Of a DNA stretch of 64,000 nucleotides, positions 1 through 10,829 are shown one piece after another; the first letter of the stretch is position 1; each line of letters starts with the position of its first letter. The stretch comes from Liolophura sinensis. Lineage: Eukaryota > Mollusca > Polyplacophora > Chitonida > Chitonidae. The stretch is from contig NC_088295.1 of assembly GCF_032854445.1 (NCBI RefSeq), positions 8,000,501-8,064,500 on the forward strand, read 5' to 3'. Under the pieces are notes generated by a model, which did not search any database, had not been told where the DNA came from, and saw only the letters and a program-made list of their open reading frames with translations. The position numbers and the translations under genes are program-made.

Positions 1-634
1 TATCCTGCTTTCGATTGAAATATGTTTTTGTCAGGTGCTGTCTTGTCTTTGATGTGCAGAATTTGATGTACCTTACTTGGAGTTCATGTATGTACTTACA
101 TGTACATGAATAATAGAGTATGTCATGCATAGAATATAATATCTTCAGTAATACTTTATGATATACGTTTGTATGTGAGGTAATTATTGGAGTTACTGGT
201 GTGTAACTGAAAGTAGTAATCAAAGCCAATTTAGGTGTACACTGGATCATTTTAATCATATGAAGTAATAATTTCAAGTGTAGCATGGTAAGTTAATTAT
301 TTGAGTTCACAATATGTGAGGTAGTTATTTGTTTCATTCTCTTGTCATGTGAATTCATTAATCTTACCCTAATTATTGAATAATTTCTTCCATAGTCCAG
401 GTGTCCTGTCAGATAAATATGTACATATACTTCCATGCTCAGCTTGACAAATTCTTCATGATGCCTCTCATCTGCACCATTTAAGTCTGTGAATTGTGGA
501 ATGACCTGATAATGGCTAGCATGTCCAAGTTATGTGGCTGGTTAGTAGGCTTCTGACTGAAAAGTCACATGCTGTGTGAGTGTAAGTGTCTAATACAGGT
601 GTTAATACTTGATCATCATATACTTGTTCTCAAG

Positions 635-3600
635 GTTGGGATCCTGGATGTTGACCTGTGTGGACCAAGCATACCACGTATGTTAAATGTGGTTGGGAAG
701 GATATCCATCAGTGTTCAGAGGGGTGAGTAGCCTATATGTCGTGTAGATAGCTGTACATTTCAGTGTGTAGAAGGGTTAGTGGCATATATGAGTAAGGTG
801 TGAACAGCTGTACATTTCAGTGTGTAGAAGGGTGAGTAGCCTATATGTGTAAGGTGTAGACAGCTGTACATTTCAGTGCGCAGAAGAGTATTTATTATTT
901 ATTTGATTGGTGTTGTATGCCATACTCAAGAATATTTGACTTACACAACGGCAGCCAGCATTATGGTAGGAGGAAACCAAACCACAGAAGAGTAGGCTAT
1001 ATGAGTAGGTATGTAGATTGGTCAACACTTCAGTCTGTGCAAGGGTGAGCACTTCTAGTCAGTGGCTGTACACTTCAGAACATGTGCAGAAATCCAAAAT
1101 CACCACAGTTATACTTTTTTTTCTGTAGTGTTTAAGCTGATCAGCTGGTCTGCTGTGTGTTGCTATTGGCTTTGTCATTGTAAAAGCTTTATATCAGGTG
1201 TATGCTCAAGAAGTTCAGCTGAGGAGTGTGTAATTAGCTAATAAATTGTATTTATAACGCCTTAGGGAAAAGAGTTATACATTGTTTGGTGGTGATCAAC
1301 TTAATTCAGAATTGTTTTTACTTATGTCAGGTGGGTGCCAGTGTTTGCCGACAAGGAACAGCGACTGGGAGTGATGTCTATCTCATTCCTACTCCAGGAA
1401 GAAGACGATGCCATCATTTGGAGGGGACCAAAGAAAAATGGTCAAACACCAACATTAAACTCCCCTCAAAAGATTTCAAACTATCTCTAATATCCTGTGT
1501 ACACCAGAAATGGTATCTGCTACTAGTACTGATATGAACTTGAGTTTATTAAAGGTTTTTATGACAGTTCCAAATTGAGAAAGAGTAAAAGCTAAAAAAA
1601 GAGAAAGAGTGACTTAGTTGAATGGGCTGAAATAAAAGGAGGAAACAAAAAGAAATTGATGACAGTTAAAGCACTTGTTTCCCTATATTCATATGCACTG
1701 ACTGTAGAGATTTATAATTAGTATTGCTACTATGATTTGGTGCATATTTATATATATAATATAAGGCACTACTTTCAGGTTTCTAAATAAATGTGTATGA
1801 AAAGGGTGCCCAAATTAGAAAGCTGTATTGGACCCTGGTCAGCTCTTGTTTTAAGTTCAGGAGATTTGGATGGGGAAATTGTAGATCCTCCCCACCTCCA
1901 TCACTCAGTATTCCTGGGACTTTGGCAATAATCAGTTGACATCCTTCATGTGGCCATTCAAGCAATCTAGCATTCACTGAAGATCACTTGTCTTCCAATA
2001 TTGTTTACATACCTGTACATGTATCTGAATTCACACGTGGGAAAGTTTGTCAGTAACTTGCCAGTGATTCATGGTTTACACCGAGTACTTGAGTTTTGTC
2101 CAATCATAAAATTAACCGTCATTGTGCAAGCTCAAAAGCACTTGAATATTGCATAGCGCAACAATCATATAAGTAAAATAAATAAGTAATCTTGCCACTT
2201 TTTCACCCATAAACCTTACTGCCGTTAGTGTTACACACCTATCAAATGAGTCAGTGAATATGAATTGATGATTGGGTTTGTGGATTTCAGAGAAGTGCAG
2301 AAAATCATAGTGTATCTAATATATGTTTTCATTTCCCTTTTGTGTATGTCCCAGCTATGATCAAGCAGTTTCTGGGGGATGTGTATTGGAAGGACATTGA
2401 CTACCTGGTGATAGACACCCCACCTGGAACGTCAGACGAGCACATCACGGTTGTGGAGACATTGAGGGGTTACAACCCAGATGGAGCTATTGTAGTAACC
2501 ACTCCTCAGGTATGCTGCTCATCACTTCAGCTATTGTAGTAACCAATCCTGCTCATCACCTCAGCTGTTGTAGAAACCACTCCTGCTCATCACCTCAGCT
2601 GTTGTAGTAACCACTCCTGCTCATCACCTCAGCTGTTGTATTAACCACTCCTGCTCATCACCTTAGCTGTTGTAGTAACCACTCCTGCTTATCACCTCAG
2701 CTGTTGTAGTAACCACTCCTACTCATCACCTCAGCTATTGCAGTAACCACTCCTGCTTATCACCTCAGCTGTTGTATTAACCACTCCTCAGGTATGCTGC
2801 TCATCACCTCAGCTACTGTAGTAACCAATCCTGCTCATCACCTCAGCTGTTGTAGAAACCACTCCTGCTCATCACCTCAGCTGTTGTAGTAACCACTCCT
2901 GCTCATCACCTCAGCTATTGTAGTAACCACTCCTGCTTATCACCTCAGCTGTTGTATTAACCACTCCTCATGTATGCTGCTCATCACCTCAACTATTGCA
3001 GTAACCACTCATCAGGTATGCTGCTCATCACCTCAGCTACTGTATTAACCACTCCTCAGGTATACTGCTCATCACCTCAGCTACTGTAGTAACCACTCCT
3101 CAGGTATGCTGCTCATCACTTCAGCTATTGTAGTAACCAATCCTGCTCATCACCTCAGCTGTTGTATTAACCACTCCTACTCATCACCTTAGCTGTTGTA
3201 TTAACCACTCCTGCTCATCACCTCAGCTGTTGTAGTAACCACTCCTGCTTATCACCTCAGCTGTTGTATTAACTACTCCTCATGTATGCTGCTCATCACC
3301 TCAACTATTGCAGTAACCAATTATCAGGTATGCTGCTCATCACCTCAGCTACTATATTAACCACTCCTCAGGTATGCTGCTCATCACCTCAGCTACTGTA
3401 GTAACCACTCCTCAGGTATGCTGCTCATCACCTCAGCTACTGTAGTAACCACTCCTCAGGTAAGCTGCTCATCACCTCAGATATTGTATTAACCACTCCT
3501 CAGGTATGCTGCTCATCACCTCAGCTACTGCGATAACCACTACTCAGGTATGCTACTCATCACCTCAGCTACTGTATTAACCACTCCTCAGACATGCTGC

Positions 3601-6600
3601 TCATCACCTCAGATATTGTATTAACCACTCCTCAGGTATGCTGCTCATCACCTCAACTATTGTAGTAACCACTCCTCAGGTAGGCTGCTCATTACTGTAG
3701 TAACCACTCATCAGCTATTGTAGTAACCACTCCTCAGGTATGCTGCTCATCACCTCGGCTATTGTAGTAACCACTCCTGCTCATCACCTCAACTGTTGTA
3801 GTAACCACTACACCATGTTGTGTCTGCTCATCACTTTACCATGTTGTGTCTGCTCATCACTTCACCATGTTGTGTCTGTTCATCACCTCACCATGTTGTG
3901 TCTGTTCATCACCTCACCATGTTGTGTCTGCTCATCACCTCATCATATTGTGTCTGTTCATCACCTCATCATATTGTGTCCGTTCATCACCTCATCATGT
4001 TGTGTCTGCTCATCACCTCACCATGTTTTGTCTGCTCATCACCTCACCATGCTGTGTTTGTTCATCACCTCGCCATGTTGTGTCTGTTCATCACCTCACC
4101 ATGCAGTGTATGGTCATCACCTCACCATGTTTTGCCTGCTCATCACCTCACCATGTTGTGTCTACTCATCACCTCACCATGTATCTGTTCATCACCTCAC
4201 CATGTTGTGTCTGCTCTTCACCTCACCATGTTGTGTCTGCTCATCACCTCACCATGTTGTGTCTGCTCATCACCTCACCATGTTGTGTCTTATCATGACC
4301 TCACCTTGTTGTGTCTGTCTGCATTTACAGTATTTGCCCTAAACATTCTCCTGAAGAAGAGCATTTTAATTTGTAGAAAATAAAAAAAATAAATAAACAA
4401 ATAAAATATTACTTTGGTACTGAATCTTTGCTCGAGTAGAGCATCATCCTACACTCAAAACAAACAAGAAAACCCCCTTCTGAGATCAATTTAGTATTAA
4501 CCTCAGGTCACATAGTGTACTTGACCTGCTGACTCTGATGAAACAATAATAAAAGCTGGTGATAGTGCTAACTGTTTAAGATAAAAACTTACATTTTTTA
4601 CCTGTTATGTAGCTCTGAACAAAAGTTGACTTGTCTTCCTCCTGAAGGGAGGTTTTCTGTGCAGAAAACCACATGTAATCACAGCTAGATCATAATGAAG
4701 TATCTAGTATAGATCCTGTATTTGACCACAGTTAACAAACCTCTTCCGTGATACCTTTTGGATGGCTATAACCATTTACATTTAATGTACATGTTTTCTG
4801 AATTTATATTTTTCAGGCTGTGGCAATTGGTGACGTCAGAAGGGAGCTGACATTCTGTAGAAAAACTCACATTCCTGTTCTCGGCCTTATCGAGAACATG
4901 AGTGGCTTTATCTGTCCTAATTGCTCTGTAAGTTTACTTTCTTGTAACACATAAGTGCCCTTATTTTGTGTGTATGTAATTATTGGGAAGATTTCATGAG
5001 AAATATGATTTGATTGTTTTTTTTTCATTGTTGCTTCAAAACCATACTTCGGAATTTTTCACTTAGATTATGGTCACCATTATATTAGGAAACTGGAGTG
5101 TGCAAGGAAACTGCTAATTATACTCATCCACTGTTCCATGAATGACATAAGTGATTATGGGGCATGGCGATTTGTACGATTTTTTGGGTCATTTAATTTC
5201 CCTTGTATAGATGATACATGTACAGGTACAACATAAATTAGATACAGTTGGGTCCCTTGAAGCCGGACTTGTAAAATCGGCATGCAAGATAAGCCATTGA
5301 TGATGTAATGATTTGAAGCATGATTTGGTGTGTGTATCAGTTTGTTACAGTGTTGCAATTAGCAAAACAATGGCCCAGGAGCCTATGTGGTCGCTGTGAA
5401 TTCTCAGTTCCAGCTCATGCGGGCTTCCTCTCCGGCCGTAAGTGGGGGTGGGGGTGGGGGGGTTTTGTCAGCAGGGATCCTGCTCTACCTGGTTTCTTCC
5501 CACCATAATGCTGGCTGTTGTCAATCAAATAAATAAATCAGTATGTGGGTATGATTTTTTTCCCTTAGGAATGCACCAATGTCTTCTCGAAAGGAGGTGG
5601 GGAAGCTCTAGCTAAACAGTTCAGTATTCCGTTCCTAGGTGAGTCCCCTTAACAGTTATGCTAGGTAATTGAGCCTCGTTGAGCAGCCTCCTTTGAAGCC
5701 ATACTCCTATATAAAAGGCACACTTCTTGGAGTTTGCTTACCATACCTTCTCAATAATTAGACACTGGCTGACTGAGACACCTTGAGAGTAAGCGGGTAG
5801 ATCAGAGGAGTCTCCCACTAGGTGCTCACAGCAGGCGCTATCAGCATGCCAACTGGAGTATAGGCCTGACCAGCCCTACATCTATAAAGCCAGTTTTTCC
5901 CGCCAGCTTTTATGCACGCGTCAACTCACAGTGTCCGTTTTCAGTATATACGCTTGATTAAAAAGTAAAAAAAAAAAACACTCACCATGCCGTTTTTTCT
6001 GGCTGTGTTCTACAAACTATACTATCTGATATTTAAAGTACAATGTAGATGTTTGTGCGGCATTATTTACAGAGGAACATTTGATGCCCCACCGCATTGG
6101 GCATTATATCCGCAAGATTGTCGTGAATCTACCAACCTCTTGTCTTCCTCCCCACTTGTGTATGGGGCCTATGTAAGAAAGGAACATTGATGATTGCCGT
6201 TTGATCATTGGATGAGCAATGTTGCCTTACATGTGTGGATAAAACACCTTTGACAGTAAGGCATGAATTCCTGACACATAGGCAGTGTTTCCATTGATTA
6301 CTGACCAGGTGTCTATTTTGGCGGGAACATGACATACATGTGACAGCTAGTCTCATTGAGGAGGGAGAGCAGACGGGGGCCACAACTTTTTTAGATTACT
6401 TTAAAGGATACATGAAAAGGAACTATATAACAAAGATTATGTTTCTGTACCAAATGAAGAAAATAATGCCTCGGAATGTTTGTTGAAAAAAAGTCATTTT
6501 GGGGGTATTTTTATACCCCCTGTTAATTGTCCCTCTATATTAAGCATATTTTCAATCCAAGGTCAGATTTTTTCCGAAATTACTATATCGTTGAACTTGC

Positions 6601-9600
6601 ACGGAACTCGGTGAACACCCCCGAAGTACCCCCTGTTAATTGTCCCTCTATATTAAGCATATTTTCAATCCAAGGTCAGATTTTTTCCGAAATTATGATA
6701 TCGTTGAACTTGCACGGAACTCGGTGAACACCCCCGAAGTACCCCCTGTTAATTGTCCCTCTATATTAAGCATATTTTCAATCCAGGGTCAGATTTTTTC
6801 CGAAATTATGATATCGTTGAACTTGCACGGAACTCGGTGAACACCCCCGAAGTACCCCCTGTTAATTGTCCCTCTATATTAAGCATATTTTCAATCCAAG
6901 GTCAGATTTTTTCCGAAATTACTATATCGTTGAACTTGCACGGAACTCGGTGAACACCCCTGAAGTACCCCCTGTTAATTGTCCCTCTATATTAAGCATA
7001 TTTTCAATCCAGGGTCAGATTTTTTCCGAAATTACTATATCGTTGAACTTGCACGGAACTCGGTGAACACCCCTGAAGTACCCCCTGTTAATTGTCCCTC
7101 TATATTAAGCATATTTTCAATCCAAGGTCAGATTTTTTCCGAAATTATGATATCGTTGAACTTGCACGGAACTCGGTGAACACCCCTGAAGTACCCCCTG
7201 TTAATTGTCCCTCTATATTAAGCATATTTTCAATCCAAGGTCAGATTTTTTCCGAAATTACTATATCGTTGAACTTGCACGGAACTCGGTGAACACCCCC
7301 GAAGTACCCCCTGTTAATTGTCCCTCTATATTAAGCATATTTTCAATCCAAGGTCAGATTTTTTCCGAAATTACTATATCGTTGAACTTGCACGGAACTC
7401 GGTGAACACCCCTGAAGTACCCCGTTAATTGTCCCTCTATATTAAGCATATTTTCAATCCAGGGTCAGATTTTTTCCGAAATTATGATATCGTTGAACTT
7501 GCACGGAACTCGGTGAACACCCCTGAAGTACCCCCTGTTAATTGTCCCTCTATATTAAGCATATTTTCAATCCAAGGTCAGATTTTTTCCGAAATTACTA
7601 TATCGTTGAACTTGCACGGAACTCGGTGAACACCCCCGAAGTACCCCCTGTTAATTGTCCCTCTATATTAAGCATATTTTCAATCCAGGGTCAGATTTTT
7701 TCCGAAATTATGATATCGTTGAACTTGCACGGAACTCGGTGAACACCCCTGAAGTACCCCCTGTTAATTGTCCCTCTATATTAAGCATATTTTCAATCCA
7801 AGGTCAGATTTTTTCCGAAATTATGATATCGTTGAACTTGCACGGAACTCGGTGAACACCCCTGAAGTACCCGAGTCCGGATAAGCGTGTCACTACAGTG
7901 TGGGCATAGTGACGTACAAAGATACTGTATGGCTTCTTTGGGCCAGCTTAGAGCCCCCTCTGCACCCCTACCCCTATTCAGTTTGTTACCCACACCCTCG
8001 CCCCTGTTTGCCCAGACCCGATCAGTCTGTGCTCCACAGTCCTTTTTAAACAGGAATTATTGTTGACATCCCTGCTGCAAGCTACTTAATTTCCACACTG
8101 ACCACTGACTAAACTGTAATTTAATGCCATTTTTACCCCTCAAAGTGAAAGCTGAAAAATTTGTTTGTACTGTTATATGTTATTACACATGATAACCTGC
8201 ACATTAAGAAATAAAACTTAAGCGTTTCATGAATCCTTTAAAGAAGATAGTTAGTTTGTATCGTATCACCAAGGGTATTACAAGAAAAAGATAGTAGTGT
8301 ATGTACATTCAGATATATATGTCACAAAAGTAGATACACAGGGCTTTATTATACATGTAAATGCTTTAGCTCAAAGCTCACTGGTTTCATATCGGACGGC
8401 CATGAGAAAATATCGACCTGAAGAGTGCGTATTGCTGTAAAAGGCATCGCTAATTTGACATAAAGTACATAAACAGTGTTGGCTCTGATTTCCCATTTCC
8501 CAGAGGAGAATACATACCATGTAGATTTGACACCTGCAGATCTTTTTTGACATGCGAGGCTCTGGAATCATTTCCAAAAGCAAGACCTAAACACATATGT
8601 TGTATGTGCTAATAAATGTCTGAAGAGAAGAATTGCCAAATTCTCAAATGTGTTTATCTTCTAATCACTCTAAAAGTATGCTCAAAACTTATGAATGATG
8701 CAGAATATGACACAGTATCAATAAATACATGAACAGTTACCTCAACAGCCATCCCTTGGGAACCTCACTCAGTTCATTAATTCCAACAGCAATTAAACTG
8801 AAGCATCTTGGCCGACTCTTCTGTTGGACATTAGTGTGACAAAATATGCGAAGTGTATATGGGTATTTGGATGGCAAAAATCAAGGCTGCATGCAGAATA
8901 ACCGCCACAGGTACATGCTTAGAAATTTTTACCAAATAACAAACTCACAACAAAAAGCCTGGTTAAAATATTATAGAAATTCACAGCTTGTATGTATCCC
9001 GCTGATAATATATTTTTAAGCAGCTTTCCCAAATTGTTGGCAGGCCTACAGGCACATATATTGGTGAATGAACGTTTACCTACTGTGAAAAAACTTTTAT
9101 TGTGGCAATAAAAGAAATATTTTCCTTGCAGTAAATGGAAAAAAACACATACACCCCATGTAAAGTAATGTTTATGAGACTACATCTACTTTTGGCTCTC
9201 ACCCCCAACTTTCAGCTAACCCACAACACATGTTGGGATAAAAATGGACTCAAAAGCAAAGGAACTGGTGGTTCATTTGCTAGCCACTTCACGTACTTAT
9301 TGAAGAGCCTGAATGTTGATTGTGTCAATGCAGGACATGGGCATTCAGCAGTGATGTGGGCTGAAATGCTGGTAATTACAAACACATGCTTAGTGAATAT
9401 GCATTAACTCTGTGGTTTTTTGTTTGACTACCAGTTATCCCCTACTCCCCACAGAGAGTGTACGACTCAAGACAACAGCCCTAGCAAGGCATTGTGGTAT
9501 ACATTTTCTGAAAATGAGTCTGAAATTATTGAGAAGGTAGTAGTTAGATGGGTCCTTGAGATGGTAAAGGTTACTTTCTGCCTGGGCTGGCTTTAAACAT

Positions 9601-10422
9601 GGGTACATTCTATCATACATGTAGCTTGAACTGAACATTGGCATCATGGCACTTCTCTCACCAGTTTCTTGACTCTCAGTGATCTACCTTCTTTTAGCTT
9701 TTTCTAGCTTCTTTCAGCTTTTTCTCTTTGTACCTTCTTCAAAAAAACAAACATTTGTTGCAGTTGTGATGTGTTTGTTACCTTGGGATGATATTTCTCG
9801 CAAGAGAAAGTTCCTCTGGTGACAGTGTCATGCATCCAAAGCATTTATAGTTATGTGGCATTACATCACATGTTGTTTTGACAAGGGAGCTAATTCTGTG
9901 GAGCCTTTTCACGCTGTTTTGAATTCTGGTATCTGTGTGTTATGATTACCAAACTTTATCAGTGTTACATTATTAATAAGGCTGTCTATGGTGTTTTCCA
10001 GAATCCATCCCAGTTCAGAACTTTAAAACCCATTTAATGATTTGTGTATTATTTTTCCAGGCTTGTCCTATTTTGTGAATCCACTTATGTGTTTAGTTCT
10101 CAGGCTGTATACCTCTTTGTGTCTTTATGCTTTACAGCTTATGTGTTAAGCTTGTCAGGCTGTCTTCCACTTTTTATTGTGTTCTACAATTTACAGCTTA
10201 TGTGTTAGATTTTACAGGCTGTATTCCACTTTTTGTTGTGTGTTTTTATACTTTAGAGTTTATGTGTTGTGTTTTTCAGGCTGTATTCCACTTGATCCAT
10301 TGTTAGCCCAGAGCCTGGAGAAGGGAGAGAGTTTTGTGGACACCTTTCCACAGTCAGCCACTCGAAAGGCCTTCATGGAAATTGTAGACAGACTGGTCGC
10401 TGTGGAGAAAGATTACCCGTAA
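635..10422 (+). CDS. NUBP2: Cytosolic Fe-S cluster assembly factor NUBP2, 3' six coding exons (5' end outside window)
   Basis: Exons at 635-723, 1331-1440, 2355-2509, 4817-4927, 5569-5638 and 10280-10422 join in frame to 225 codons plus TAA, each bounded by AG and GT. The product reads from [16 protein letters not shown] through [50 protein letters not shown] and [14 protein letters not shown]. This is the Mrp/NBP35 P-loop NTPase family, and the sequence is closest to NUBP2 rather than NUBP1. The family acts as a cytosolic scaffold, with NUBP1, for assembling and handing over 4Fe-4S clusters. The Cys pair in CPNC is the known cluster-bridging motif, and [10 protein letters not shown] is the switch/Walker-type segment. 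The N-terminal P-loop exon is absent and should lie left of base 1. Three tandem arrays occupy its introns, two of them containing copies of the gene's own splice junctions. A likely poly(A) signal follows at 10824. Confidence 0.93.
889..985 (-). mobile_element. SINE family A 3' fragment (minus orientation)
   Basis: TATTTATTTGATTGGTGTTG, then a CATACTCAAGAATATTTGAC-like segment and CAGCCAGCATTATGG, match the reversed 3' part of family A, with the tail repeat first. It is a 5'-truncated copy in a NUBP2 intron. Confidence 0.55.
2490..3810 (+). repeat. Minisatellite copied from the 3' end and donor of NUBP2 exon 2355-2509
   Basis: The unit is about 44 bp and reads GTAGTAACCACTCCTCAG then GTATGCTGCTCATCACCTCA. 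The first part is the last coding bases of the exon ending at 2509, and the second is the start of its intron. A shorter unit of about 35 bp lacks the CAGGTATG core and is interspersed. By eye about 14 copies keep a CAG-GT donor-like junction, for example near 2788, 3101, 3369, 3412 and 3501. One near 3457 reads CAGGTAAGC, closer to the donor consensus than the real site. The array begins at the real junction and extends only into the intron. Confidence 0.9.
3811..4322 (+). repeat. 26-bp minisatellite in NUBP2 intron
   Basis: About 20 copies of a 26-bp unit of the form CACCATGTTGTGTCTGCTCA followed by TCACCT. It follows directly on the preceding array and shares its CTGCTCATCACCTCA segment, so it probably arose by expansion of one variant end unit. 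Because 26 is not a multiple of 3 and the unit has no plus-strand stops, it is open in all three plus frames (apparent proteins of 150-200 residues). These are not genes. Confidence 0.9.
5383..5540 (+). mobile_element. SINE family A fragment (plus orientation)
   Basis: The stretch has the family A body: GGTCGCTGTGAATTC, a CTCATGCGGGCTTCCTCTCC-type segment, CCCACCATAATGCTGGCTG and a CAAATAAATAAATC tail. It lies in the NUBP2 intron just before exon 5569-5638. The tRNA-like head is mostly missing and the middle holds a G-rich expansion near 5444-5463. Confidence 0.6.
6515..7872 (+). repeat. 113-bp satellite array in the last NUBP2 intron, 12 copies
   Basis: Twelve head-to-tail copies of a 113-bp unit beginning TGTTAATTGTCCCTCTATAT and ending in a CGGTGAACACCCC(C/T)GAAGTACC segment. 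Copies differ at only a few recurrent positions (CCAAGG or CCAGGG, TTACTA or TTATGA, CCCCCG or CCCCTG). One copy near 7420 lacks two bases. The array breaks off at 7872 into unrelated sequence. The 66-residue open frames in each copy merely reflect the periodicity. Unlike the other NUBP2 arrays I find no exon sequence in the unit. Confidence 0.95.
10052..10296 (+). repeat. Tandem duplicates of the last NUBP2 acceptor and exon start
   Basis: Units of 55-62 bp each contain a pyrimidine-rich stretch, an AG and a copy of the first bases of the last exon (GCTGTATTCCACTT). Decoy exon starts fall at about 10104, 10159 and 10218; the real exon starts at 10280. Each unit also contains a TTATGTGTTA segment. 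The array sits wholly on the intron side with the real acceptor as its final unit. Confidence 0.85.
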
Positions 10423-10823
10423 TATGAATACAGTTGTCTGTTTAATACTACACATTCCTGACTGCAAAGTACATGAGTGTATGTGTTAGAAAAGCTTTTT
10501 ATCACTGGTGAAAAATTCATATTAAGATGAATTCACCATTGCACTTTGTAGTTTCTGTTTGGTGCATTCAACAACTGAATTGGAGTGGCATAAGCTTTGA
10601 TTCTTATAGATGTTGTCAAAGTTTTAAATCACATACTCACACATTGCCGTTCGGCTGAATGCTGCAGGTTGGTACTAGAATATTGCATCTTGTGAAGGAC
10701 ACTAAAAGACGGTCAGGTGCTAATTTGCCATGACAGATGTAGAAGTCCATACTGCCGATACAGTATGGGCCCGAAGTCTTCGTTTCTCACCCCTTGGTGG
10801 ACCCTATTACTAATCTTGGATGG

Positions 10824-10829
10824 AATAAA
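10824..10829 (+). terminator. Candidate poly(A) signal of NUBP2
   Basis: AATAAA about 400 bases after the NUBP2 stop, the first canonical hexamer I see downstream on this strand. Position and motif are the only evidence. Confidence 0.4.

Noticed and set aside
3740-4383. Cys/His/Ser-rich open frames of 150-200 codons
   Set aside because: They are three overlapping frames of a 26-bp repeat inside a NUBP2 intron; the peptide regularity is a product of the DNA period.
6514-7872. 113-bp array as a CRISPR array or as a junction-derived repeat like its neighbours
   Set aside because: Units abut without unique spacers and the host is a eukaryotic intron, so it is not CRISPR. I could not find NUBP2 exon sequence in the unit; CTCGGTGAAC only loosely resembles the preceding donor.
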